Positions 1 to 5,344 are shown, numbered from the stretch's first letter. The stretch is DNA of 5,344 nt from Chloroflexi bacterium RBG_13_51_18 (GCA_001796495.1 MGMR01000029.1:15024-20367); one strand, 5' to 3'. Translations and numbers: made by a program. The notes: generated by a model from the sequence alone, not told the origin.

Positions 1-998
1 TGTGACTGCATACCCTTGGCGATACTCTGGACGAGGGATGATGTAAGCTGTTCCAGGTCAAAATCCTCCCTGACGCTGCGGGTTATCTTCTTTAGATTCT
101 GAATATGGGTAAACCTTTCCCGGAAAAACCACCGGTCGACAACAAGCTGGAGTCGTGATAATACCGGCTGGAATAAAGATGCGCCGATAAAAACCGTCAC
201 GATAACGATAGTCATGGCGAAAGGCGTCATTAAATCATGGAGAAGATAGCTGAACAGATAGATAAGGCTGCCGAAAACACTAAAAATCAACGCCATAGTC
301 AGCGCATAGGTGGCAAATTTACGCAGCACAGCCTTCATATCGAGGAGATTCCATTTCAACATGGCCGCCGTAGTAATCAAACAAAATACAATATTCCCTA
401 CAATGCCCAGGGGCAATACCTTTAAACCCAGTGCCGGTAAAAAGTCCATAGTAGAGCCGATAACCATAGCGGCGATACCGGCGATGATATATTGGGAACG
501 GACCCTTTCATCGATATTGCGCGTCTTTTTATAGTGCTTTTTCAATAGAACAGCACTCCAAATAACCGGCAGGTATGCCGTTAGAATATAAAGGGGGAAG
601 AGACGACCGATAACCAGCCCCTTTCCGTACCACATCATCTGCATGCTATCGATAACCAGTCCGGTGGGAATAAGGACCAGCACAGCGAAACAGGCACCAT
701 AAAGAGAATATACGAAATATTTATTGGGCCTGGCGCCGGTTAAAGCGACGGCAAACTGGAAGAAAAACACCGAGGCAGTCAATATCGCCCAGAGGACGAA
801 TTTTTCCCATACGAGGGCTGTTTCCATATCCCGGCTGGCGCGCATCATAAAGATAAGGAAGCCCCAGAGCATCATGAAATAAAGGGAGATGGCAAAAGGC
901 CGCCTGGCAACGTGGTTTTTACCGTTAATCAGCAATACAGCCAGCAAGGTAAGACAAAATATAACCTGCACGAGCGGCACAATCAGATATAGGTTCAA
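1..998 (-). CDS. Partial multi-pass membrane sensor protein (7TM N-terminal sensor region, probably histidine kinase), C-terminus beyond the window
   Basis: My reading of the minus strand gives an uninterrupted 332-codon frame from a TTG start that runs off the window edge. TTG is chosen because GGAG lies 8 bases upstream and an in-frame TAA lies 15 bases upstream of TTG, with no ATG or GTG between. Hydrophobic segments fall near residues 3-23, 33-52, 66-87, 94-114, 128-151, 169-188 and 194-214. This matches the 7TM N-terminal region of bacterial sensor histidine kinases. Two further hydrophobic stretches follow (about 229-252 and 257-279). The charged linker DRWFFRERF (288-296) and a helical stretch containing DFDLEQL come next; in this family they lead into GAF, PAS or kinase domains. 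Those signalling domains lie outside the window, so histidine kinase, diguanylate cyclase or another output cannot be told apart. The gene is divergent from the molybdoenzyme operon, so it is a candidate regulator by position only. Confidence 0.82.
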   Translation of the reverse strand, partial: MNLYLIVPLVQVIFCLTLLAVLLINGKNHVARRPFAISLYFMMLWGFLIFMMRASRDMETALVWEKFVLWAILTASVFFFQFAVALTGARPNKYFVYSLYGACFAVLVLIPTGLVIDSMQMMWYGKGLVIGRLFPLYILTAYLPVIWSAVLLKKHYKKTRNIDERVRSQYIIAGIAAMVIGSTMDFLPALGLKVLPLGIVGNIVFCLITTAAMLKWNLLDMKAVLRKFATYALTMALIFSVFGSLIYLFSYLLHDLMTPFAMTIVIVTVFIGASLFQPVLSRLQLVVDRWFFRERFTHIQNLKKITRSVREDFDLEQLTSSLVQSIAKGMQS

Positions 999-1006
999 AT
1001 AATTAT

Positions 1007-1010
1007 CTCC
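1007..1010 (-). promoter_or_regulatory. Ribosome binding site deciding the TTG start of the sensor gene
   Basis: The minus strand reads GGAG followed by ATAATTAT and then TTG, a spacing of 8 bases. This is the only Shine-Dalgarno-like motif near the 5' end of the open frame, and it supports the rare TTG initiator over later in-frame codons. Confidence 0.65.
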
Positions 1011-1073
1011 AAATTACTCTGCGGCGTTCCTGTATTAGCAAGATATGTTGTGAATATACCGGCAACGGTTTGG

Positions 1074-1133
1074 CCTCGCTGACGTGCCTGCCCAGGCATA
1101 AGTCCTGCGGGTATAGCCGGCACGCCAGCGAGG
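1074..1133. repeat. Long imperfect inverted repeat forming a hairpin
   Basis: The arms at 1074-1088 (CCTCGCTGACGTGCC) and 1119-1133 (GGCACGCCAGCGAGG) are reverse complements at 14 of 15 positions. Between them CCCAGG (1091-1096) can pair with CCT and GGG (1104-1106 and 1109-1111) around a 7-base loop, so most of the 60 bases can fold into one extended stem. TGG (1071-1073) and TCCA (1134-1137) allow slight extension outward with a bulge. No U-tract follows, which argues against a simple terminator. It could be a structured RNA, a palindromic intergenic repeat (REP- or MITE-like) or a cruciform regulatory site. The structure is clear in the sequence; its role is unknown. Confidence 0.7.
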
Positions 1134-1158
1134 TCCATTCCAGAGAGGCAACTATAAA

Positions 1159-1275
1159 ATGGAACCGACGGCAACAGCGCTGGATGAAGCGAGCGAAATG
1201 GCGGAAAGGTACTTTAGTCATTTCCATCAGCTTTTCCTCCATGCCATCCAAGTTTACGCAGGCAACATCAATTAA
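1159..1275 (+). CDS. Possible small ORF of 38 residues, doubtful
   Basis: An ATG frame encodes a 38-residue peptide beginning MEPTATALDEASEMAERYF and ending in TAA followed directly by TAA. The frame stays open upstream to a TAG at 1114. AGAGG (1143-1147) lies 11 bases before the ATG, a weak and somewhat distant Shine-Dalgarno match. The peptide has a plausible composition: an acidic N-terminal part, then an aromatic, amphipathic HFHQLFLHAIQVY stretch. I do not recognise it. It could be a real small protein, a remnant of a decayed gene or chance. An overlapping minus-strand frame (1003-1251) is at least as long, so openness alone proves little. Confidence 0.2.
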   Translation: MEPTATALDEASEMAERYFSHFHQLFLHAIQVYAGNIN

Positions 1276-1283
1276 TAATCACA

Positions 1284-1454
1284 ATGAGACCTGAAATTTT
1301 ATCAAAAATATCACAGGACATTAGTAATAGTCGGCAACAGGTTTTTGACCGTCAGAATATTACTGCCATAAATGGGAACAGCAGCGGGATTGATATCAAA
1401 AACGGCCATCCGGCCAACCGGTTTAACTTGACAAGGAGAAGTCTGCTAGTGTAA
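1284..1454 (+). CDS. Possible small ORF of 56 residues, probably not expressed
   Basis: An ATG frame encodes 56 residues beginning MRPEILSKISQDISNSRQQ and ending RRSLLV. It starts 8 bases after the stop of the preceding small ORF, in a different frame. There is no Shine-Dalgarno motif upstream, and its stop codon lies inside the -10 box proposed for the operon promoter. No family is recognised. It is listed because it fills otherwise unexplained sequence and, with the preceding ORF, could be the remains of one frameshifted gene; chance is the more likely explanation. Confidence 0.12.
   Translation: MRPEILSKISQDISNSRQQVFDRQNITAINGNSSGIDIKNGHPANRFNLTRRSLLV
1390..1427. promoter_or_regulatory. 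Candidate operator: 10-base palindrome plus 8-base tandem repeat upstream of the -35 box
   Basis: TTGATATCAA (1390-1399) is a perfect palindrome. It is followed by CGGCCATC (1403-1410), CGGCCAAC (1411-1418) and a degenerate third unit CGGTTTAAC (1419-1427), abutting the -35 hexamer at 1428. AACCGGTT (1416-1423) is a second short palindrome within the repeat. The spacing places the first palindrome near -69 relative to the inferred start of transcription, a usual place for an activator site. TTGATATCAA resembles FNR half-sites but lacks the four-base spacer, so I do not call it FNR. The regulator is unknown. Confidence 0.35.
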
Positions 1455-1457
1455 ATT
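1428..1457 (+). promoter_or_regulatory. Sigma70-type promoter candidate for the molybdoenzyme operon
   Basis: A perfect TTGACA -35 hexamer (1428-1433) is followed after 18 bases by TAAATT (1452-1457), which matches TATAAT at 4 of 6 positions. Transcription would begin near 1464, giving a leader of about 120 bases before the first ATG. It is the best-spaced promoter I found upstream of the operon, but the -10 box is weak, which would suit dependence on an activator. Confidence 0.45.
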
Positions 1458-1513
1458 TTTAAGTGATTGCGTAAAATAACATGCTCTTTTAAGGCATTTT
1501 TACCAACGATACC

Positions 1514-1558
1514 CACTCACAACACCGGAAAGATACGCCATTATTAAATACACTCACA
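1514..1558 (+). repeat. Short direct repeat CACTCACA in the operon leader
   Basis: CACTCACA occurs at 1514-1521 and again at 1551-1558, start-to-start distance 37 bases, within the untranslated leader just before the ribosome binding site. It could be a paired protein-binding site or chance in a low-complexity stretch. Confidence 0.25.
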
Positions 1559-1567
1559 TAAATTCTT

Positions 1568-1575
1568 GGAAGGAG
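1568..1575 (+). promoter_or_regulatory. Ribosome binding site of the large-subunit gene
   Basis: GGAAGGAG ends 10 bases before the ATG at 1586. It is a strong purine-rich match that fixes this ATG as the start. Confidence 0.8.
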
Positions 1576-1585
1576 AGTTACTGAA

Positions 1586-4219
1586 ATGTCCGCTGTAAAA
1601 AGCAAAAAGGTTGATGTAAAGCCAGACAAAACAGTAATTAAAGCGCTGGCTCTCGGCGGGTTGCTGGGCGGCGGCGGCGAATGCGTCGTCGATGTTAAAG
1701 ACGGCAAAGCCGTTAGAATCCGACCGTTCCACTACGACTGGAAGTATGATAAAAAGAAGTTCAACGCCTGGAAAATGAAGCGGAACGGCAAGACGCTGGA
1801 ACCGCTGATGAAAGCATTACCCGGAACATTCTCGCTGGCTTATAAGAAAAGGACTTACTCTCCTAACCGTATTAAGTATCCCCTTATCAGAGTGGACTGG
1901 GACCCCAACGGGGAGAGAAATCCGCAGAACCGCGGCAAGAGCAAGTACCGCAGAATTTCCTGGGAAGAAGCTACAAACATCATCGCGAAAGAAATTAAGC
2001 GAGTACATAAAGAATACGGCCCGTGTTCCATCCTAGTACAGGGCGATGGGCACGGAGAATGCAAGACTATTCACACGCCGCACGGGCACCAGGGCAGGCT
2101 GCTCGATATGATGGGGGGCTTTACCCAGCAGGTAAGGAATCCGGACAGCTGGGAAGGCTGGTACTGGGGCTCCAAGCATGTCTGGGGGCAGGGGTTCCAG
2201 GGCATGATGTCGCCGGCAGCCAACCTGATTAAAGATATCACGGAAAACTGTGAAATGCTGCTCTTCTGGGGCTGCGACCCGGAGACCACCCCCTGGGGCT
2301 TTACGGGACAGTACGCCACACGAATCTGCTACTTCTGGACGCAGGCGGGCATCAAACAGGTCTATATTTGCCCCGAGCTGAACTACGGCGCCGCCGTCCA
2401 TGCGGACAAGTGGATACCGGTGCTGCCCAATACCGATGCGGCATTACAGCTGGCAATTATATATGTATGGATAAAAGAAGGCACCTGGAACAAAGAATAT
2501 ATCAAGACCCACGCCGTCGGCATGGATAAAATAGAGGGCTACGTCCTGGGTAAGGAAGACGGCATACCCAAGACCCCGGAATGGGCCTCTAAGAAATGCG
2601 GCGTGCCGGAATGGACGATTAAAGCCCTGGCGCGGGAGTTCGCCAAGAAGATAACATCTATCATGCACTATTTCGGGGGCTCTTTCATCAGAGGGCCCTT
2701 CTCGCACGAGCCCGGCCGCCTGGAATGCGTTCTGCTGGGTATGAAAGGTCTCGGCGGACCCGGTATCCACCAGTGCCAGATAACCTACTTCGGGATGCCC
2801 CGGGCCGAAGGACTAAAGAGCATCCGCTACTTTAACCCGGCCTTAACCGAGCGCTTGAGGATACCCTGCCGCACCACCATCGATGCCTGGGGCAAACAGC
2901 TGATTCCCAAGACACTTATACAGGATGCGATACTTAAACCGCCCCTTACCTTTATGGGCAGCGGCGGGCAGGAATCGCAAACAGAAGACCAGTTCGTGAA
3001 ATACACCTACCCCATCGCCAAGGAAAAGGGCGGCGTAGAGATACACATGATGTGGACGGATACCCCGTGTCGTATTACCTGCTGGAACCACGGCAACCTG
3101 TCGATAGAAGCCCAGAGAAGCCCCAAGATCGAGTGCGTGGTAGCGCAGCACCCCTGGCTGGAAAACGAGTGCATTTATGCCGATATCATCCTGCCGGCGA
3201 ACACCACACTGGAAGTGGAAGATATCGTTACCAATTCACGGCAGGGACCTCATTTCCAGAGCGTAGCCATCCAGGAGCAGGCTATCCAGCCTATTGGGGA
3301 ATCCAAAAGCGACTATGAGATAGTCCTGGCGATCGCCGAAAAACTCGGTTTGGGCAAGAAATTCTCCGAGGGGAAAACGACCAGAGACCTGCAAAAAGAC
3401 GTCTTCGATACCATGGAACTAGGCAATCTGACGACATGGGAAAATTTTCTGGATAAAAAATACTTCGTCTACCCGGTGGCTAAAGATTGGGAGAACGACC
3501 CGCCCGGCTTCAGAAAATTTTACGAAGACCCGGTCAAGAACCCGCTGCCCACGCCAACGGGCAAGCTGGAGTTTTACTCCGCCAGGCTTGCCCAGTACTT
3601 CCCGGACGACCATGAGAGGCCTCCCTATCCGAAGTGGATTGAGAAAGGCGAGACTCATGACGAGCGTATTTCCAGCGAGAGAGCTGCCATGTTCCCGCTG
3701 CTGTTGATGTCCAACCACGGACGGTGGCGCACGCATTCCCAGGGAGATGATATCACCTGGACGCGTGAAACGCCCACCTGCAAAGTGCTGGGGGCGGACG
3801 GCTACCGCTACGAGCCGGTCTGGCTAAACCCGAAGGACGCAGCCAAGCGCGGCATCAAGGACGGCGACATTGTGAAAGTGTTCAACGAGCGAGGCGTGGT
3901 ACTCTGCGGCGCCCGCGTCTGGGAGCGCATGATGTCCGGCGTAGCCTATGTAGACCACGGCGCCCGGAACGACCCAATTATCAACACAGTCGACCGCGGC
4001 GGCGCCATCAACACCATCGCCCCGAACGGGATAACTTCCAAGAACGCCGTCGGCCAAGCCACCAGCGGATACCTGGTTGATGTGCAGAAAGTGACCGAGA
4101 AAGATTACCAGGAATGGCGCGCCAAAGATCCTGAATCGTTCGATGAGGCTTTCAAGAGAGAGTACGACCCGGCGTCCGGCCTGCGGTTCAACGGCTGGGT
4201 TGAAGGAGGTATGGAATAA
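1586..4219 (+). CDS. athL: Transhydroxylase-like molybdopterin enzyme, large (alpha) subunit
   Basis: This is an 877-residue catalytic subunit of the DMSO reductase superfamily that should bind Mo through two molybdopterin guanine dinucleotides. It most resembles pyrogallol-phloroglucinol transhydroxylase (875 residues), which moves a hydroxyl group between phenols. The N-terminus has a single Cys (C33) instead of the Cys-rich motif of formate dehydrogenases and nitrate reductases, so no Fe-S cluster is expected in this subunit, as in transhydroxylase. YSPNRIKYPLIRV and RRISWEEA (about 91-129) are typical of the superfamily. H156 (GDGHGE) and D187-S188 (NPDSWEGW) fall where transhydroxylase has catalytic H144 and D174 and the Mo-ligand S175. 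The C-terminal cofactor-binding domain (about 702-850) includes LLLMSNHGRWRTHSQ and VYVDHGAR-like AYVDHGARND. No twin-arginine or Sec signal is present, so it is cytoplasmic. The stop overlaps the next start by one base. The true substrate is not provable here; the symbol marks family, not proven activity. Confidence 0.85.
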   Translation: MSAVKSKKVDVKPDKTVIKALALGGLLGGGGECVVDVKDGKAVRIRPFHYDWKYDKKKFNAWKMKRNGKTLEPLMKALPGTFSLAYKKRTYSPNRIKYPLIRVDWDPNGERNPQNRGKSKYRRISWEEATNIIAKEIKRVHKEYGPCSILVQGDGHGECKTIHTPHGHQGRLLDMMGGFTQQVRNPDSWEGWYWGSKHVWGQGFQGMMSPAANLIKDITENCEMLLFWGCDPETTPWGFTGQYATRICYFWTQAGIKQVYICPELNYGAAVHADKWIPVLPNTDAALQLAIIYVWIKEGTWNKEYIKTHAVGMDKIEGYVLGKEDGIPKTPEWASKKCGVPEWTIKALAREFAKKITSIMHYFGGSFIRGPFSHEPGRLECVLLGMKGLGGPGIHQCQITYFGMPRAEGLKSIRYFNPALTERLRIPCRTTIDAWGKQLIPKTLIQDAILKPPLTFMGSGGQESQTEDQFVKYTYPIAKEKGGVEIHMMWTDTPCRITCWNHGNLSIEAQRSPKIECVVAQHPWLENECIYADIILPANTTLEVEDIVTNSRQGPHFQSVAIQEQAIQPIGESKSDYEIVLAIAEKLGLGKKFSEGKTTRDLQKDVFDTMELGNLTTWENFLDKKYFVYPVAKDWENDPPGFRKFYEDPVKNPLPTPTGKLEFYSARLAQYFPDDHERPPYPKWIEKGETHDERISSERAAMFPLLLMSNHGRWRTHSQGDDITWTRETPTCKVLGADGYRYEPVWLNPKDAAKRGIKDGDIVKVFNERGVVLCGARVWERMMSGVAYVDHGARNDPIINTVDRGGAINTIAPNGITSKNAVGQATSGYLVDVQKVTEKDYQEWRAKDPESFDEAFKREYDPASGLRFNGWVEGGME
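4203..4209 (+). promoter_or_regulatory. Ribosome binding site of the small-subunit gene inside the large-subunit end
   Basis: AAGGAGG, a near-perfect Shine-Dalgarno sequence, lies 9 bases before the ATG at 4219 and within the last codons of the large subunit. Together with the TAATG overlap it supports coupled, roughly equal synthesis of the two subunits. Confidence 0.8.
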
Positions 4220-5049
4220 TGAAGGTTTTTGTTATCGACGTTGGAATATGCAACGGCTGCTACAGCTGTCAGATAGCCTGCAAGGATGAACATGTGGGCA
4301 ATGACTGGTCGCCTATTGCCAAACCCCAGCCGGATTCCGGCCAGTTCTGGATGAAGGTGAACGAGTATATCCGGGGCACGGTGCCCAAGGTAAAGATGCA
4401 CTATATCCCGGTGCCCTGCATGCACTGCGACGAAGCCCCCTGCATACCCGCCTGCCCTATCGAGGGGGTTATCTACAAGAGGGACGACGGGCTGGTCATC
4501 ATCGATGCTGACAAGTGCACCGGCTGCAAGGCCTGCGCGGACGCCTGCCCTTACGGCGCAATATTCTTTAACGACAGCCTGAATATCGCCCAGAAATGTA
4601 CGGGCTGCGCCCACCTGCTGGACGGCGGCGAGTGGAAGATACCCCGCTGCGCCGATGCCTGCCCCACCGAGGCGATAAAGTTCGGGGAGGAATCAGAATT
4701 CAAAGCCCTGATTGCCAAAGCGGAGGTACTCAAACCGGAACTCAAAGCTAAACCCAGGGTATATTATCTAAATATCCCCAAGAAATTCATCGCCGGCACA
4801 GTATATGACCCAATAGAGAAAGAGGTGGTCATCGGGGCCACCTGTACACTCACCGGGCCGAAAGCCGGGAAAACCATGACCGCCACGACCGACGGCTTCG
4901 GGGACTTCTGGTTCCAGGGGTTGGCGGACGGCACCTACAACCTGACGATTGCAGCTAAGGGCTTTGCCGCCAAGTCTTTCAACAAGCTCAACACGGAGAA
5001 AGACGTCAACCTTGGGGACATACCGCTGGACAAAGCCAAGAAGAAATAA
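4219..5049 (+). CDS. bthL: Transhydroxylase-like small (beta) subunit: ferredoxin-type 4Fe-4S protein with C-terminal beta domain
   Basis: A 276-residue partner of the upstream molybdoenzyme, close to the 274 residues of the transhydroxylase beta subunit. Residues 1-155 are a DmsB/PsrB-like ferredoxin region with four Cys groups: C11-C14-C17-C21, C67-C70-C75-C79, C100-C103-C106-C110 and C127-C130-C144-C148. These 16 Cys could ligate four [4Fe-4S] clusters, with the first and last groups exchanging one ligand as in DmsB. After a Lys-rich linker (about 160-188), residues about 190-271 form a predicted beta-sandwich of the carboxypeptidase regulatory-like/transthyretin-like type: FIAGTVYDP, then GATCTLTG, TTDGFGDFWFQGLADGTY and NLTIAAKGF. 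Such a beta-barrel tail distinguishes the transhydroxylase beta subunit from ordinary electron-transfer subunits. No signal peptide, membrane anchor or haem motif is seen, so the complex should be soluble. The role of the clusters is unclear, since the known reaction has no net electron transfer. Confidence 0.88.
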   Translation: MKVFVIDVGICNGCYSCQIACKDEHVGNDWSPIAKPQPDSGQFWMKVNEYIRGTVPKVKMHYIPVPCMHCDEAPCIPACPIEGVIYKRDDGLVIIDADKCTGCKACADACPYGAIFFNDSLNIAQKCTGCAHLLDGGEWKIPRCADACPTEAIKFGEESEFKALIAKAEVLKPELKAKPRVYYLNIPKKFIAGTVYDPIEKEVVIGATCTLTGPKAGKTMTATTDGFGDFWFQGLADGTYNLTIAAKGFAAKSFNKLNTEKDVNLGDIPLDKAKKK

Positions 5050-5070
5050 ATCAGGTTTTGCATTTGATAT

Positions 5071-5104
5071 AAAGGGGGGAGTTATCACGACTCCCCCTTT
5101 GTTT
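5071..5104. terminator. Rho-independent terminator, probably bidirectional
   Basis: AAAGGGGGGAGT (5071-5082) pairs with ACTCCCCCTTT (5090-5100), leaving one bulged G and a 7-base loop. The T-rich TTTGTTTATC follows on the plus strand, ending the operon 22 bases after its stop codon. On the minus strand the hairpin is followed by TTTATATC, so it can also end the converging VOC gene, whose stop codon touches it. Confidence 0.85.
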
Positions 5105-5344
5105 ATCTAGAACCGGGCTGCACCAGTTCAACTATCAGACCCGCGGCATCGAGGTCAAGGTAGGCCACGCCGCCACCACCCTTGAATTGAGACGCAAGCA
5201 ATATACTAGAGCCTTCGGCGGTTAGATGTTTAACTTCTTTTTCAAGATTATCGACGAAAAAGCCAAGGTGTTGAATTCCTTCTCCTTTTTGAGCGAGAAA
5301 TTCCTGATGGGGCGATTCTCCGTCAATGGGCTGAATTAATTCAA
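5103..5344 (-). CDS. Partial VOC-superfamily protein resembling methylmalonyl-CoA epimerase (C-terminal 79 residues)
   Basis: Reading the minus strand from the window edge gives 79 residues and a TAA stop at 5103-5105; the start lies outside. The fragment begins ELIQPIDGESPHQEFLAQKG, continues EGIQHLGFFVDNLEKEV and ends in AYLDLDAAGLIVELVQPGSR. This is the C-terminal beta-alpha-beta-beta-beta module of vicinal oxygen chelate (VOC) proteins. The H in GIQHLGF and the E in IVELVQ sit where the family places metal ligands. The ELI-P-xxxSP-xxFLxxKGEGIQH pattern is closest to methylmalonyl-CoA epimerases, but glyoxalase-like and dioxygenase-like members share much of it, so the reaction is uncertain. 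The gene converges on the molybdoenzyme operon with a shared terminator, so co-transcription is excluded; a metabolic link is possible but unsupported. Confidence 0.75.
   Translation of the reverse strand, partial: ELIQPIDGESPHQEFLAQKGEGIQHLGFFVDNLEKEVKHLTAEGSSILLASQFKGGGGVAYLDLDAAGLIVELVQPGSR

Larger units (their letters stand above)
999..1585. other. Divergent intergenic region of 587 bases
   Basis: This stretch separates the 5' ends of the sensor gene and the molybdoenzyme operon, so it must carry both promoters. The left half (about 1020-1270) is richer in G and C and contains a long hairpin. The right half (about 1276-1585) is rich in A and T and holds the operon promoter and a leader of about 120 bases. 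The hexamer GGCAAC occurs five times on the plus strand, starting at 1061, 1147, 1170, 1261 and 1333. I found no convincing promoter for the sensor gene; TATATT and TAATAC boxes exist on the minus strand just upstream, but without a well-spaced -35. No tRNA or recognisable riboswitch was seen. Confidence 0.8.

Noticed and set aside
237..534. Two plus-strand frames of 62 and 74 residues
   Set aside because: They lie antisense to the sensor gene, whose hydrophobic segments and full-length open frame are far stronger evidence of coding.
1074..1133. Rho-independent terminator at the intergenic hairpin
   Set aside because: No T-run follows the stem on either strand, and no gene ends nearby.
1003..1251. 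Minus-strand frame of 82 residues in the intergenic region
   Set aside because: It has no convincing ribosome binding site, spans the long hairpin, has an unusual Arg- and Cys-rich composition, and covers the translation signals of the sensor gene.
1390..1399. FNR-type binding site at TTGATATCAA
   Set aside because: The half-sites match but the four-base spacer of FNR/CRP sites is missing, so it is kept only as an unassigned palindrome.
1586..1690. N-terminal [4Fe-4S] motif or twin-arginine signal in the large subunit
   Set aside because: Only one Cys (residue 33) is present in this stretch and there is no RR motif followed by a hydrophobic segment; the short GGLLGGGG run is not a signal peptide.
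1586..4219. Acetylene hydratase as the identity of the large subunit
   Set aside because: Acetylene hydratase is shorter, works as a single subunit, carries its own Fe-S cluster and uses a Cys metal ligand; this protein has a Ser at that place, no cluster motif and a dedicated beta subunit.
4105..4614. Minus-strand frame of 169 residues across the subunit junction
   Set aside because: It is the antisense shadow of two well-supported overlapping genes with ferredoxin motifs and strong ribosome binding sites.

Overview
The window holds a two-gene operon for a cytoplasmic molybdopterin enzyme of the DMSO reductase superfamily, flanked by two partial genes on the opposite strand. The best match I can make from recall is pyrogallol-phloroglucinol transhydroxylase (pyrogallol hydroxytransferase) of Pelobacter acidigallici. 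Both subunits agree with it in length (877 and 276 residues here, 875 and 274 there), in domain order, and at the active-site segment of the large subunit.

Layout. Positions 1-998 (minus strand) encode the first 332 residues of a multi-pass membrane sensor, read from a TTG start and cut off by the window edge. Positions 999-1585 are a 587-base divergent intergenic region. It contains a long imperfect hairpin, two doubtful small ORFs, a palindrome, an 8-base tandem repeat and a sigma70-like promoter facing the operon. Positions 1586-4219 are the large Mo-bisMGD subunit. Positions 4219-5049 are the ferredoxin-type small subunit with a C-terminal beta-sandwich domain, joined to the first gene by a one-base TAATG overlap. 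Positions 5071-5104 are a hairpin terminator. Positions 5103-5344 (minus strand) are the C-terminal 79 residues of a VOC-superfamily protein resembling methylmalonyl-CoA epimerase, which converges on the operon.

How the genes work together. The two subunits should form a soluble heterodimer. The large subunit would hold the active site, and the small one the Fe-S clusters and the beta domain. In the characterised enzyme this architecture moves a hydroxyl group between two phenols with no net redox change. Whether this copy uses pyrogallol, another phenolic or something else cannot be read from the sequence. The divergent sensor is a candidate regulator by position only. The VOC gene shares the terminator but has no demonstrated functional link.

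Organism. The enzyme type, four predicted ferredoxin motifs and lack of any export signal point to a strict anaerobe. Base composition is moderate. The sensor type (7TM region, then a DRWFFRERF-type linker) is common in Chloroflexota such as Dehalococcoidia, but also in Firmicutes and other anaerobes, so that assignment is only a tentative inference. I see no rRNA, tRNA, CRISPR array or intact mobile element.
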